Shown piece after piece: positions 33,114-43,305 of a stretch of 64,000 bases of DNA; the first letter of the stretch is position 1; each line of letters opens with the position of its first letter. The position numbers and the translations under genes are program-made. Under the pieces are notes generated by a model. That model had not been told where the DNA came from and made no database searches. It worked only from the letters and a program-made list of their open reading frames with translations. Origin of the DNA: Porphyrobacter sp. SLTP (GTDB lineage Bacteria; Pseudomonadota; Alphaproteobacteria; Sphingomonadales; Sphingomonadaceae); contig NZ_JAAALE010000001.1 of NCBI RefSeq assembly GCF_009905735.1, forward strand, positions 1 to 64,000. Reading direction: 5' to 3'.

Positions 33114-36100
33114 ATGGCTGTATATGTGCGTTCGAGTGGCGAGATTGTCGTGAATTCAACATATGCGAGGTCACAAGCGCAATCGGACGTGACACGGCTT
33201 GCCAATGGCGATTTCATCGTCACGTGGATTGACGCTGACTTCAGCACAACGGCCAACCGGTTTGTCAGGGCGCAGATGTTCAATGCCGATGGCAGCGCTT
33301 CCGGTTCGGAGTTGACTCTGTTCGGTCCGCTTAATGGTGCGATCAGCCCCACGATCACTGCGCTTGCCAATGGCGGCTTCGTTGTGACGTATGGCGGGCT
33401 GCCGCGGGCCGCCATCTTTGACGATACCGGCGTCCAGATCGGATCGACCCTTTCCCTCGGCACATCATTCGCATCGGCCATGGCATCGACGGGGCTTGCC
33501 AGCGGTGGCTTTGCCGTTGTGTGGAGCGACAGCCGCACCAGCGGTGCCGACACGTCCGGTTCGGGCATTCGTGTATCTACCTTCGATCAGGCCGGAAACG
33601 CCGTGATCGCAGATGTTCTGGTCAACACCACCACCAGCGGTAATCAGGCAGATGCCTCGGTCGCTCCGCTTGCCGGTGGCGGGTTCGTCGTCACCTGGAC
33701 CGACCGGTCTACCAGTTCGTGGCTGATCAAGGCGCAGATATTCGATGCTACCAACAGCAAGGTTGGTGGAGAATTCACCGTCAATTCGTTGGCAGGCCCC
33801 AATGCCGGATCTGTTGAATCATCGGTAACTGCACTGACGAATGGTGATTTTGCGGTGGCCTGGTACGAGGGCTCGCTACACCGTATCCAGGTTTTCACTG
33901 CGTCAGGTGTTCCTGTCGGGGCTGAGATTGCCGTTGCTGCGGGCTTTTCCGGCACGCAGGTCGGGCCGGAACTGACGGCGCTGAGCACCGGCGGTTTCGT
34001 GCTGACTTGGGTCGGCAATGCTGGTGCGCTTTCCGACGGTTCGGGGACAGGCATTTATTTTCAAGCCTATGACGCCGCAGGCGCGCCGATCGGATCGGCG
34101 CAGCTGGCGAACACGACACTGGCAGGAGACCAGATCCTGCCCAGTGTGGTCGCGCTCGATAATGGCAGCTTTGCGATCACTTGGACCGACCTGAGCGTAG
34201 CCGGGAAAGACAATGATCAGATCCGCAGCCAGATTTTCGTTCTGAACGAACCGGGCACGCCGCCGAGCGAAGTTACAATCACGTCGGCCGGAGGCGGTGC
34301 TTCGGCAACCACCAATGGCGTTGAAGGCGACACCGCCGTGGCATTTGTCACGGCACAGGCTCCGCAGGGCAGCCCTGCTGTCCTGTATGCCATCACCGGC
34401 GGTGCCGACGCGGCTCAGTTCACCATCGATGCCTCGACCGGTCTGCTTCGCTTCGCTGTGTTGCCGGATTTCGAGGCACCGACCGATGCAGGGGCCGACA
34501 ACGTATATGATGTGGTCGTGACTGCCAGCAATGGCATCACGTCAGATAGCCAGGCTTTGGCGATCCAACTGACCGACATGAATGATGCGCCGGTCATCAC
34601 TTCACCGCTGGCTTTCTCGATCAACGAAAACACCGTTGCCGTGACGACCCTGGCCGCCGCCGATCTCGAAGGAGACGCAGTCTACTTCACCATCGCAGGT
34701 GGAGCTGACGCGGCACGATTTGCGCTTAATTCCCAGACCGGCGCGCTCAGCCTGATTTCCGCGCGCGATTTCGAAGCGCCGGGCGATGCCGACGCAAACA
34801 ACGTCTACGTCGTCACGGTTAGGGCCGAGGACGCCAACGGCATGATCTCGGTCGAGCAGACCATTTCGGTCGCCATCAACAATGTCGTTGAAGGCACGGC
34901 AATCGTCTCGAATGGTGGTGGCGCTTCGGCAGCGATCAGCATGACCGAAAACCTGACTGCCGTGACGACCGTTACCGCTGTCGATTATGCGGGGTCTGCG
35001 GTCACTTACGCGATCAGCGGTGGAGTGGACGCAGCAAGGTTCACGATCAATGCCGCAACCGGCGCTCTGGCCTTTGTTGCTGCGCCCAGTTTCGAATCCC
35101 CGAACGATTCCGGCCTTAACCGCGTCTATGACGTCATCGTTTCAGCGAGCGACGGGATCGTCACGGACACGCAGGCTCTGGCAATCACGATCACCAACAT
35201 TAACGAAGCGCCGGTCATCACCTCCAACGGTGGCGGCAGCACGGCAACCATCGCGCTCAGTGAAGGCTCGACTTATGTCGGCATGATCGCCTCGACTGAC
35301 CCGGAAGGCACGGCGCGCACCTATTCGATCGTTGGCGGCGCAGATGCCGCACGGTTCGCCATCACTGCCAGCAGTGGCGTCTTGACACTCACCAGCGCTC
35401 CCAATTTCGAAGCCCCCATCGATGCCAATGGCGACAACATTTATGACGTAATCGTGCAGGCGAGCGATGGCGCGCTGGCCGATACGCAGGCCATTTCGGT
35501 CAACATCAGCAACGTCAACGAAACGCCGATCATTTCCTCGCCTGCTGCCCTTACGGTTCAGGAAAACACGGTGCTTGCGGGCACGCTGGTTGCCGCAGAC
35601 CCCGATGGCGTGCCGCTGGCGTTCTCGATCACGGGCGGTCTGGATGCTGCGCGCTTCGCCATCAATGCCCAGACCGGCCAGCTTTCCTTCGTCGCCTCGC
35701 CCAATTTCGAAGCGCCGAGCGATAGCAATGCCGACAACATCTACCAGGTGATCGTGCGGGCCAGCGATGGCGTGTTGAGCGCCTCGCAGACGGTAAATGT
35801 TACCGTATCGAACGTGTTCGATTCGCCCGAGTTTTCTTCTCCAGCAAGTTACAGCGTCGCTGAAAACACGCTTGCGGTTGGCGCGCTGGCAGCAGTTGCT
35901 CCCGGAAATCTGCCGATCACCTACGCCATCAGTGGTGGGCTTGATGCGGCACGCTTTGCGGTCGATTCACAGACCGGTGCGCTGAGCTTTTTGGCCGCTC
36001 CCAATTTCGAGGCTCCGAACGACAGCGGTGCAAACCGTATCTACAACGTGACTGTCAGTGCCAGCAGCGGCGGCGAAACGAGCACACGCGCGCTGGCCAT

Positions 36101-39077
36101 CACGATCACCAACGTCAATGAAGCGCCGATCATCTCCTCGAACGGCGGAGGGGACATCGCCAGCGTGTCGGTGGCGGAGAACGGTACGACTGTAACCACC
36201 ATGGTGGCCAGCGATCCCGAAGGCACCGCGCGGACCTACTCGATCATCGGCGGGGCCGATGCCGCGCGCTTCTCGATCGTTTCGACGAGTGGCGCCCTGC
36301 GCTTTGTCACTGCGCCGAACCACGAAAGCCCGACCGACGCCAACGGCGACAATGTCTATGAGGTCATCGTGCGCGCAAGCGATGGCACGTTGAGCGACAG
36401 CCAGACCCTGCTGGTTGGCGTGACGAACGTGAACGAGGCGCCGACGATCACCTCCAACCTTGGCAACACCACCATCACGCTGGCCGAAAACACACTGGCC
36501 GTGACCACGGTTACCGCCAGCGATCCAGATGGCACCGCGCAGACCTATTCCATTACCGGCGGAACCGATGCCGTCCGCTTCACCATCAATGCCGTATCCG
36601 GCGCGTTGGCGTTTGTGCAGGCCCCCGATTTTGAAGCGCCTGGTGATGCTAATGCCGACAACAGCTATCAGGTCATCGTGCGGGCAAGCGATGGCACACT
36701 TTCGGCCACGCAGACGCTGACGGTCGTCGTAGGCAACATCAACGAAACGCCTGTTATCGTGTCTGATGGCGGGGCTGCGAGTGCCAGCCTTCAGGTGTTG
36801 GAGAACACCACCGCCGTCACCACGGTCGTCGCCAGTGACCAGGAAGGTACGCCGCGCAGCTATGCGATTGCCGGTGGCAGCGATGCTGAAAAGTTCACGA
36901 TCGACGCAGCAACCGGCGTTTTGAGCTTTGCTGCGGCCCCGGATCACGACATTGCCGGAGATGCCGATGGCAACAATGTCTACGATGTGGTCGTGCAGGC
37001 CAGCGACGGTTCGACCGCCGATACGCAGGCATTGTCCATTACGGTCGGCAACGTAAATGAAGCGCCAGTGCTAGCGCCTTTGGCTACGCTCTCGGTGCTT
37101 GAAGGCCAGCTTGCCGCAGGAACCATCTTGGCCACCGACGTAGACGGGCAGGCACTCGTCTTCAGCGTGTCGGGCGGCGCAGATGCAGCACTGTTTGCCA
37201 TCAATGCACAAACAGGCGCTCTCAGCTTCCTTGCTGCACCCGATTTTGAAGCGCCGGCCGATGACGATGCCGACAATCTCTACGATATCGAAATCACCGT
37301 AAATGATGGCAGCTTGTCCGCCTCACAGGCGCTGACAGTTGCTGTGACCCTGTCTGACGAAGCGCCTGTGTTCACATCGGGCGCAAGCATCGACGCGGTG
37401 GAAAACGCAAGCGCGATTAGCTTTGTGGCCGCCATCGATCCCGAAGGAGCCACGCTAGCCTATGCCATCAGTGGCGGCGCCGACGCCTCGCTGTTCTCAA
37501 TCGATGCCGCAAGCGGTGCGCTGTCGTTCACCATGGCACCCGATCACGAAGCGCCAGCCGATGGCAATGGGGACAATCTCTACGAAATAGTTGTCACTGC
37601 TACCGATGGGGTCAACACCACGGCCCACACGTTGTCTGTGTCTGTGGCCGACGTCAACGAGGCCGTTGTCATCACATCTGCGCCCTCCTTCGTGCTTAGC
37701 GAGAACTTCACTGCCATTGGCAATGTCGCAGCGGTTGACCCTGAAGGTTCGCCCATCACGTTTGCAATCGCGGGCGGTGCCGATGCGGCGATGTTCGCGG
37801 TCGATGCCAATACTGGCGCGCTTTCTTTCGTCACGGCACCCGACTTTGAAGCAGCAGGCGATGCCAATGGTGACAACCTGTTCGAAGTGAACATAAGCGC
37901 CAGCGATGGTGCGTCCGACACGCTTCAAAGCGTAATTGTGGCAGTGAGCAACACCAATGAAGCGCCGCAGATTATCTCGGCGTCGGCCAGGACAGTAACC
38001 GAAGACAGCATTACAGTTGGCTTGGTGATTGGCACCGACATCGATGGCGACGCACTGACCTACGCCATCACCGGCGGCGCCGATGCACGCCGCTTTGCCA
38101 TCAATTCCGCCAGCGGGGTGCTCAGTTTCGTCTCGGCACCAAACTTCGAGGTCCCTGACGATGCTGACGCCAACAACATCTATGACGTCATCGTCACCGC
38201 CAGCGATGGCGCGCTCTTGGGCAGCCAGACGCTTGCCATTACGGTAGGTAACGTAAACGAGGCACCAGTGATCTCGTCGTTCGGTGGCCTGAACGTTGTG
38301 AACTTCCAGCTCAGCGAGAATACCATTCCCGTAGCAGCTATATCCGCCAGCGATCCTGATGGATCGGTGCTGACCTACAGCATCGGCGGCGGTGCCGATG
38401 CGGCGAGGTTTGCAATCAATACTGTTACCGGACAACTTTCGTTTATCACAGCGCCCAACTTCGAAGCGCCGGGTGATGTAGGGGCCGACAATAACTATCA
38501 GGTGATCGTCAATGTCAGCGACGGCGAATTGAGTGACAGCCAGACCTTCTCCATAGGCATTCTCGATGTCGTCGATGGCATCACCCTTACGGGTACATCG
38601 GCAGGCAACACGCTGACCGGCGGCACGGGCGATGACGTGATCAATGGGTTGGCTGGTAATGATACGTTGAACGGCGGAGCCGGCGTCGACCGGATCGACG
38701 GTGGCAACAACAACGACGTGATTATCGGTGGGGCCGGCGCTGACCGGCTCACGGGCGGTACAGGCGCAGACACCTTCACATTCCAGAACCTCAGCGACAG
38801 CGGACTGGGCAACATCGATTTCATCACCGACTTCTCGACGTCACAAGGCGACAGAATTTCGCTCAGTGCCATCGATGCCAATGCCAACGTTGCTGGAAAT
38901 CAGGCGTTTACCTTCATCGGTACAGCAGAATTCTCAAACGCAGCGGGCCAGCTTCGCTTTTACCAATCGGGCGGTGATACTTTTGTCACCGGAGATGTGA
39001 ACGGCGATGGTGTTGGCGATTTCGTGATTCGGTTGGACCCGCTGTTGTTGCTGGCGTCATCACACTTCGTTCTCTGA
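33114..39077 (+). CDS. Giant cadherin-repeat RTX protein, probable type I secretion substrate
   Basis: The protein has 1987 residues and no N-terminal signal peptide. Residues about 20-380 contain seven similar units (LANGDFIVTWIDAD, LASGGFAVVWSD, LTNGDFAVAWYEG, LDNGSFAITWTDL and others), a count that suits a seven-bladed beta-propeller. Residues about 385-1820 are 14 cadherin-like units of ~102 residues with the phrase YxITGGxDAARFxIN-xTGxLSF-xxPxFExPxDxxxDNxY. Near the C-terminus are RTX calcium-binding nonapeptides (LTGGTGDDVINGLAGNDTLN, GGAGADRLTGGTGADTFTF) and a serralysin-like C-terminal segment ending LLASSHFVL, the usual type I export signal region. It is probably an adhesin or biofilm protein. 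No ABC exporter, adaptor or TolC gene is in the window. Confidence 0.9.
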   Translation: MAVYVRSSGEIVVNSTYARSQAQSDVTRLANGDFIVTWIDADFSTTANRFVRAQMFNADGSASGSELTLFGPLNGAISPTITALANGGFVVTYGGLPRAAIFDDTGVQIGSTLSLGTSFASAMASTGLASGGFAVVWSDSRTSGADTSGSGIRVSTFDQAGNAVIADVLVNTTTSGNQADASVAPLAGGGFVVTWTDRSTSSWLIKAQIFDATNSKVGGEFTVNSLAGPNAGSVESSVTALTNGDFAVAWYEGSLHRIQVFTASGVPVGAEIAVAAGFSGTQVGPELTALSTGGFVLTWVGNAGALSDGSGTGIYFQAYDAAGAPIGSAQLANTTLAGDQILPSVVALDNGSFAITWTDLSVAGKDNDQIRSQIFVLNEPGTPPSEVTITSAGGGASATTNGVEGDTAVAFVTAQAPQGSPAVLYAITGGADAAQFTIDASTGLLRFAVLPDFEAPTDAGADNVYDVVVTASNGITSDSQALAIQLTDMNDAPVITSPLAFSINENTVAVTTLAAADLEGDAVYFTIAGGADAARFALNSQTGALSLISARDFEAPGDADANNVYVVTVRAEDANGMISVEQTISVAINNVVEGTAIVSNGGGASAAISMTENLTAVTTVTAVDYAGSAVTYAISGGVDAARFTINAATGALAFVAAPSFESPNDSGLNRVYDVIVSASDGIVTDTQALAITITNINEAPVITSNGGGSTATIALSEGSTYVGMIASTDPEGTARTYSIVGGADAARFAITASSGVLTLTSAPNFEAPIDANGDNIYDVIVQASDGALADTQAISVNISNVNETPIISSPAALTVQENTVLAGTLVAADPDGVPLAFSITGGLDAARFAINAQTGQLSFVASPNFEAPSDSNADNIYQVIVRASDGVLSASQTVNVTVSNVFDSPEFSSPASYSVAENTLAVGALAAVAPGNLPITYAISGGLDAARFAVDSQTGALSFLAAPNFEAPNDSGANRIYNVTVSASSGGETSTRALAITITNVNEAPIISSNGGGDIASVSVAENGTTVTTMVASDPEGTARTYSIIGGADAARFSIVSTSGALRFVTAPNHESPTDANGDNVYEVIVRASDGTLSDSQTLLVGVTNVNEAPTITSNLGNTTITLAENTLAVTTVTASDPDGTAQTYSITGGTDAVRFTINAVSGALAFVQAPDFEAPGDANADNSYQVIVRASDGTLSATQTLTVVVGNINETPVIVSDGGAASASLQVLENTTAVTTVVASDQEGTPRSYAIAGGSDAEKFTIDAATGVLSFAAAPDHDIAGDADGNNVYDVVVQASDGSTADTQALSITVGNVNEAPVLAPLATLSVLEGQLAAGTILATDVDGQALVFSVSGGADAALFAINAQTGALSFLAAPDFEAPADDDADNLYDIEITVNDGSLSASQALTVAVTLSDEAPVFTSGASIDAVENASAISFVAAIDPEGATLAYAISGGADASLFSIDAASGALSFTMAPDHEAPADGNGDNLYEIVVTATDGVNTTAHTLSVSVADVNEAVVITSAPSFVLSENFTAIGNVAAVDPEGSPITFAIAGGADAAMFAVDANTGALSFVTAPDFEAAGDANGDNLFEVNISASDGASDTLQSVIVAVSNTNEAPQIISASARTVTEDSITVGLVIGTDIDGDALTYAITGGADARRFAINSASGVLSFVSAPNFEVPDDADANNIYDVIVTASDGALLGSQTLAITVGNVNEAPVISSFGGLNVVNFQLSENTIPVAAISASDPDGSVLTYSIGGGADAARFAINTVTGQLSFITAPNFEAPGDVGADNNYQVIVNVSDGELSDSQTFSIGILDVVDGITLTGTSAGNTLTGGTGDDVINGLAGNDTLNGGAGVDRIDGGNNNDVIIGGAGADRLTGGTGADTFTFQNLSDSGLGNIDFITDFSTSQGDRISLSAIDANANVAGNQAFTFIGTAEFSNAAGQLRFYQSGGDTFVTGDVNGDGVGDFVIRLDPLLLLASSHFVL
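34270..38575 (+). repeat. Fourteen in-frame cadherin-like coding repeats
   Basis: Units of about 305-310 bp repeat head to tail, each ending in a version of NVNEAP and sharing gcgcgctttgcc/gatgccgacaac-type phrases. DNA identity between units is only moderate, so the array is old. It would still be open to copy-number change by recombination. Confidence 0.85.
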
Positions 39078-39324
39078 GGTGGCAGATCAGTACGTTCGGA
39101 TGTCAGCAGCGAACCTTCTGATCTGGTCGGGAACTGCCGTTGCCTAGGGCAAATCGGACCGCAGCTTTCCACATTTCGCCTCACTGAACCCGCCATCCAG
39201 CTGCCAGCCCAGTTGCGGTCATGGTACGAGCATAGCTGGGCGACATTCCAGTGTCGTGTTTTGGCAGAGAACCTGTCGCCTAACCGTTCGAAAGGGAACG
39301 ACGGCTTCGTCCCAATTTCAGCTG

Positions 39325-39715
39325 TTCCGGGCCCCATGACCACGTGGCCGCTTTCGGGAAGTCGCAGGTCGAAATCGAACGTCTGAAACGGGGTCGCTTT
39401 CTGAATGGCAGGAATTTTCCAGAAGTGGGGTAGAGCCGCCCTTGGCGGTCTGATTTGAGCCGTGACGGCTCCCGGCTGATGAGCGCCAAGCCCTCTGCGC
39501 GCGCACTACGAAGAGGGGGCCAGATCAACCTGACGGGCCGTCGACCCCCTCCACACGCTCCGGGTCGTGACCGCGGCTTGCTAATACAGCGCCCGCCCGA
39601 CGATGCAAGATATTGCCCGCGCCTAGCCGCCCTTCGCGGTCCGAGTTGTTCCTTGTCAGCTGTCGACCCAGACCCAGTTGCTCCTGATCATCGTTATGAA
39701 CGTCAGGTTGCGCCG
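39325..39715. repeat. Dispersed intergenic repeat blocks
   Basis: Seen blocks are gtggccgctttcgggaagtcg (39344 on), ACGGGGTCGCTTTCTGAATG then gcaggaattttcc (39389-39422), and GCTGTCGACCCAGACCCAGT with aacgtcaggttgcgcc (39659-39715). The second is also at 53392 and 57893, the third at 50115 and 47928. The 698-bp gap 39078-39775 holds no gene I can support. Confidence 0.55.
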
Positions 39716-39775
39716 GAACCCGCTTGTCGGCTTTCTGGACTTAATAGCGACACCTAGCCACCCTGAAGGACCAAT

Positions 39776-41890
39776 TCACCGCGATTGCTGCTCCCACGCA
39801 AAGGCATAGACGTCGGCCGCCTGCGCCGTGCGCACGTCCTCGGCGGTGCCGACCCCGTGCCCGGCTTGCATATCGCCCCGCAGCCAGATCGGCGCATCGG
39901 GCCACTTGGCGCGGGCGCGGGCGACCCACTTGGCGGTCATCCACGGTGAGACCCGACGATCGTTGAGGCCAATCACCATCAGCGTCGGCGGCGGCGGCGC
40001 AGGGCTGGCGGTGATCATGTGATAGGCATCCATCGCCACGAGATCGCGGAACTGCTGTGGATCGGACGGATCGCCGATCTCGGCGAACTGGTTGGCGCCG
40101 TTCTCGGCCGCGCCGATGCGCTCCGGATTGACGATCCCGACCCGCGTGATCATCGCCCCGAAGGCGTGCGGATGGCGCAGCGTGGCGGTGGGTACGAGCG
40201 TGCCGCCCATGCTTGCGCCGGTCACCAGCGGGCCGCGTTCGGGCGCAATGCCCATCGCGTTGAGCGTCTCGGCACAGGCGGCGAGGTCTTCCATCCCGCG
40301 CGGCTTGTTGGGCCCGCGCCCGCCCTCGTACCACTCGCGCCCGCGCTCGCCCCCGCCGCGGGTGCCACAGAAGGCGAAGGCGCCGCCCTTGTCGAGCCAC
40401 GCCATCTGGTCGCGCAGATAGACCGGCTCGACATTGTCGGTGGCATAGCCGCCGTAGCCTTCGACGATCGTCGGCGCGCGCCCGCTCGCGCCCTTGCGGC
40501 GCAGCACCACCATCGGCACGCGGGTGCCATCCTTGCTGACGGCCTCTGCGCGGGTCACCGCCATGCCCTGCGCGCCGTCCCACACCTCGGCGGCAATGCC
40601 GGCGGGGGTGACCTTGATGCCATTGAGCCGGAACACGGTGGTGCCGTGCGTCCAGCCGACCATGATCAGGCTCGTGCCCTTGCCGTCGGCATCGCTCTGG
40701 ATGTTGAGGATCGTGCCTTCGAACGGCAGGGCCACCTGCTGTGCGGGGCCGCGTCCGTCCGGCAGGAAGAACAGCTGGCCCGCGCCGTCCCGGCTGGCGG
40801 CGACATAGACCCCGTCGGCGGTGGTCTGGAACGCGCGCAGCAGGCTTTCGGGCGAGCCTTCGAACACCACCTCGGACGCGCCTGGCGTGCCGTCCGCTCC
40901 CAGCGGATAGCGCAGCAGGGTGCCGAGCGGATTGGTCCTCGTGGTTTGCACGAACAGCGCGTGCCCGCGGGTGGCGGCGAGCATGGCCTTGTCCTCGAGC
41001 GCCCCGACCTTGCGCCATTGCGGGGTTCCGGCCTGAAGGCTGGCGGCGGGTGCGATCCAGAACTCGTTATCGGCCCGCGCGCCCGCGGCAGCGCCGAGCG
41101 CGAAGGGCTCGCCCGCCGGCGCGAGGATGATCGGGAAGTTCTCGGGCGGCACCTCCATCCCGTTGCCCAGCACCTGTGTCGCGCTGCCGCCGGTGACGGG
41201 GGCGACATAGGCGGTCATCCCGATGATCGGATCGACCCCTTCCGCAGGGACGGCCATCTGGGTGTAGAGCACCTTGTCCGGCCCGATGAAGCTCACGGTG
41301 AACTCGCCCCAGATGCGCTCGATCGCGGGGCCGATCTGCTGACCGGTGGTGATGTCGAGCAGCAGCACCTTGCCCGCCTCCGATCCGCCGCTCGACACGT
41401 GGATCGAGACGCGGCGGCAATCGGGGGCGAATTCATAGGCCCCGAAGGCGGCCAGCGGATCGCCGGTCACTACCGCCGGATCGAGGAACGCCCGCTCGCC
41501 CGCGGCATCGCGGATGGTGAGCTTGGGCAGGCGGTCACCCTCGCGGCTGCGGAGGAACAGCGCGGTATCGCCGCACTGCTTGTAGCCGCCGACGCGTTCG
41601 AGGCTGGAGGAGACCTCGCCCAGCCGCCGCGCGAACCACGCGCGCTCGGGCAGGGCATCGAGCATTGCACGGGTGCGGGCGTTCTCGGCCTCGACGAAGG
41701 CAAGCAGCTCGTCGCGGTTGGCAGCGTCCTCCATCCAGCGGTATTCGTCGGTGATGGTGATGCCGTGTATGGTCTCGGTCACCGGCTCGGCGCGGACTGG
41801 TATCGTCTGCGCCGATAGCACGGATCCCATAGAACTTGCGGCGGCCAACAGAATAAGTGCTAGACTATGCGCCTTGCTCGGCTGCCCCAT
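39776..41890 (-). CDS. Prolyl oligopeptidase-family serine peptidase (S9), exported
   Basis: The protein has 704 residues: a signal peptide (ALILLAAASSMGSVLSAQ), then the S9A propeller (about 35-415, beginning ITDEYRWMEDAANRDELLAF) and a C-terminal hydrolase domain. The triad is in canonical order: Ser560 in TGASMGGTLVP, Asp644 in GLNDRRVSPWM, His678 in QAGHGVGTAED. The family's usual GGSNGGLL elbow is altered to GASMGGTL. It cleaves short peptides after proline or a related residue in the periplasm. The ATG at 41890 begins the signal peptide and has GGGGAA upstream. It is followed on the plus side by repeat DNA rather than a partner gene. Confidence 0.92.
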   Translation of the reverse strand: MGQPSKAHSLALILLAAASSMGSVLSAQTIPVRAEPVTETIHGITITDEYRWMEDAANRDELLAFVEAENARTRAMLDALPERAWFARRLGEVSSSLERVGGYKQCGDTALFLRSREGDRLPKLTIRDAAGERAFLDPAVVTGDPLAAFGAYEFAPDCRRVSIHVSSGGSEAGKVLLLDITTGQQIGPAIERIWGEFTVSFIGPDKVLYTQMAVPAEGVDPIIGMTAYVAPVTGGSATQVLGNGMEVPPENFPIILAPAGEPFALGAAAGARADNEFWIAPAASLQAGTPQWRKVGALEDKAMLAATRGHALFVQTTRTNPLGTLLRYPLGADGTPGASEVVFEGSPESLLRAFQTTADGVYVAASRDGAGQLFFLPDGRGPAQQVALPFEGTILNIQSDADGKGTSLIMVGWTHGTTVFRLNGIKVTPAGIAAEVWDGAQGMAVTRAEAVSKDGTRVPMVVLRRKGASGRAPTIVEGYGGYATDNVEPVYLRDQMAWLDKGGAFAFCGTRGGGERGREWYEGGRGPNKPRGMEDLAACAETLNAMGIAPERGPLVTGASMGGTLVPTATLRHPHAFGAMITRVGIVNPERIGAAENGANQFAEIGDPSDPQQFRDLVAMDAYHMITASPAPPPPTLMVIGLNDRRVSPWMTAKWVARARAKWPDAPIWLRGDMQAGHGVGTAEDVRTAQAADVYAFAWEQQSR

Positions 41891-42054
41891 GCGTGTTCCC
41901 CTAACCCATTAGCCTTGTAAGGTTATCATCGCAGGCCGCGTTTTGTCACCCACGATTCAACGACATGACAGGAGCAATCGAGTAGTGAGCCGGCCTCGTC
42001 GGAAAGATAAGGCGAGATGGTTGATGGCGCGCGACCGATACTGCGCCAACACCG

Positions 42055-42120
42055 GCAGCTCTCGACCAGATTCGGTCGTTCACGTCAGCCGAAATGAATG
42101 TCCGGCCCTGTCAAAAGCTG
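42055..42120 (+). repeat. Dispersed intergenic repeat block
   Basis: GCTCTCGACCAGATTCGGTC, then gttcacgtcagccgaaatgaatg, parallels 47926-47975 (GCTCTCGACCCAATTTCAGT, cgttcacgatagccggatg). The gap 41891-42164 contains no gene. Confidence 0.5.
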
Positions 42121-42164
42121 TCGATTAGGCATATTGCAGCGGACTGTCGGCAATCTGTGGCGCT

Positions 42165-43301
42165 CTACTTGCGGACAGCCGTCTTATACAGGGCATCAAC
42201 AAGCGCGAGGTTTCGCGGGTCGCCGATGAGATCGGAGCCCATCCGGTTCATGGTGTAGGCCACGGCCCAGCCTCGCTCGGGATCTGCGAAACCGAACGAG
42301 CCGCCCCATCCCGAATGGCCGAAAGCGCTTTCGTCGGGACCGTAGGCTCCGTTGGAGTTGCGAAGGAACCCGCATGCCCAGCGCGCTGGCTCGCCCAGCA
42401 CACTGTCGGTTCCCTCGAACCTGACAGCGGTCGCTGCCTCGAAAGTCCTTGCGCTTACGAGCGTGCGCTCGGGGTCGCTGCGCGCTGCGATGAAGCTGTC
42501 GTAGAGACGGGCGATACCCCGTGCGGTGGCAAAGCCGTTCGCGGACGGGATCTGCGCCTGCTGCCAAGCAGGGTCATTGGCGATCAGCGGATCGAGCGGT
42601 GGATTGGCGAGGGCGGCGATCTGCGCTGAATTGAGTTCCATCGCCAGCGCCTCGGACGACATGGCCGGCGGTGCGATCACTGGAGCATGGCGATGCCATT
42701 GCGCGTCCGGCAGTCCGAGATGGATGTCATATGCGGCAAATTCCTCGGTAAAGAACTGCCTCACCGAGCGGCCTTCGATCCGGCGAAACAGCCCATCCGC
42801 CAGAAAGCCGATGGATATGGCATGATACCCCGCCTGCGTGCCCGGAGCCCAGAAAGGCTCGGCCTGCGCCAGGCGGTCTGCCGCTTCTTCCGGATCATAG
42901 AAGGCTTCCATGCTAACCGGGTCGCGAAAACCGGTCAGCCCGACCTGGTGCGACAGCAGCTGCGCGATTGTAACCTCTGCCTTGCCGTGCGCCGCGAATT
43001 CCGGCCAGATGTCGGCGATCTTGTCATCGTAAGCCGCGCGCCCGCGATCGACCAACATTGCAAGCGCAATTCCCGTCAGCCCCTTGGTGGTCGACCATAC
43101 GTTGACGAGGGTATCGTGCTTCCAGGCGCGCGCCTCGTTCGGATCAGCAAGACCGCCCCAGATGTCGACAACCGCCTCGCCCTGCGCGAACACGCAGAAT
43201 GCCGCTCCAACCTCACCGCGTTCGGTGAAGTTGGCGGCGAAAGCCTGCGCAACCGGTTCAAAACCAGGCGCGCAGGTGCCGTTGATCGTGATCGCCGCCA
43301 T
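42165..43301 (-). CDS. Beta-lactamase-fold serine hydrolase (esterase, family VIII type)
   Basis: The protein has 378 residues with no signal peptide. Class C beta-lactamase-like motifs are present: Ser70-x-x-Lys73 in VWSTTKGLTG, Tyr159 in AGYHAIS, and a late FGHSGWGGSFGFAD in place of the KTG motif. The WGG motif and PGTQAGYHA are typical of family VIII carboxylesterases such as EstB rather than true beta-lactamases. It likely hydrolyses an ester in the cytoplasm. The ATG at 43301 lies 4 bp after the TonB receptor stop, so both are on one transcript and may handle the same imported compound. Confidence 0.9.
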   Translation of the reverse strand: MAAITINGTCAPGFEPVAQAFAANFTERGEVGAAFCVFAQGEAVVDIWGGLADPNEARAWKHDTLVNVWSTTKGLTGIALAMLVDRGRAAYDDKIADIWPEFAAHGKAEVTIAQLLSHQVGLTGFRDPVSMEAFYDPEEAADRLAQAEPFWAPGTQAGYHAISIGFLADGLFRRIEGRSVRQFFTEEFAAYDIHLGLPDAQWHRHAPVIAPPAMSSEALAMELNSAQIAALANPPLDPLIANDPAWQQAQIPSANGFATARGIARLYDSFIAARSDPERTLVSARTFEAATAVRFEGTDSVLGEPARWACGFLRNSNGAYGPDESAFGHSGWGGSFGFADPERGWAVAYTMNRMGSDLIGDPRNLALVDALYKTAVRK

Positions 43302-43305
43302 CGGA

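Noticed and set aside
35967-36947. Minus-strand frames within the giant repeat protein
   Set aside because: Their repeats mirror the cadherin coding repeats; no ribosome binding site or family match.
34270-38575. Regularly spaced repeats as a possible CRISPR array
   Set aside because: The period is about 306 bp, in frame, diverged, and encodes cadherin-like domains.
40019-41818. Long plus-strand open frame (599 codons) opposite the prolyl oligopeptidase gene
   Set aside because: The peptidase has full domain and triad support; the opposite frame is Arg/Ala/Gly/His-rich with no motif, a usual shadow in GC-rich DNA.
42165-43301. Serine hydrolase as a true beta-lactamase conferring resistance
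   Set aside because: No signal peptide and the KTG motif is replaced by HSGWGG, as in family VIII esterases.
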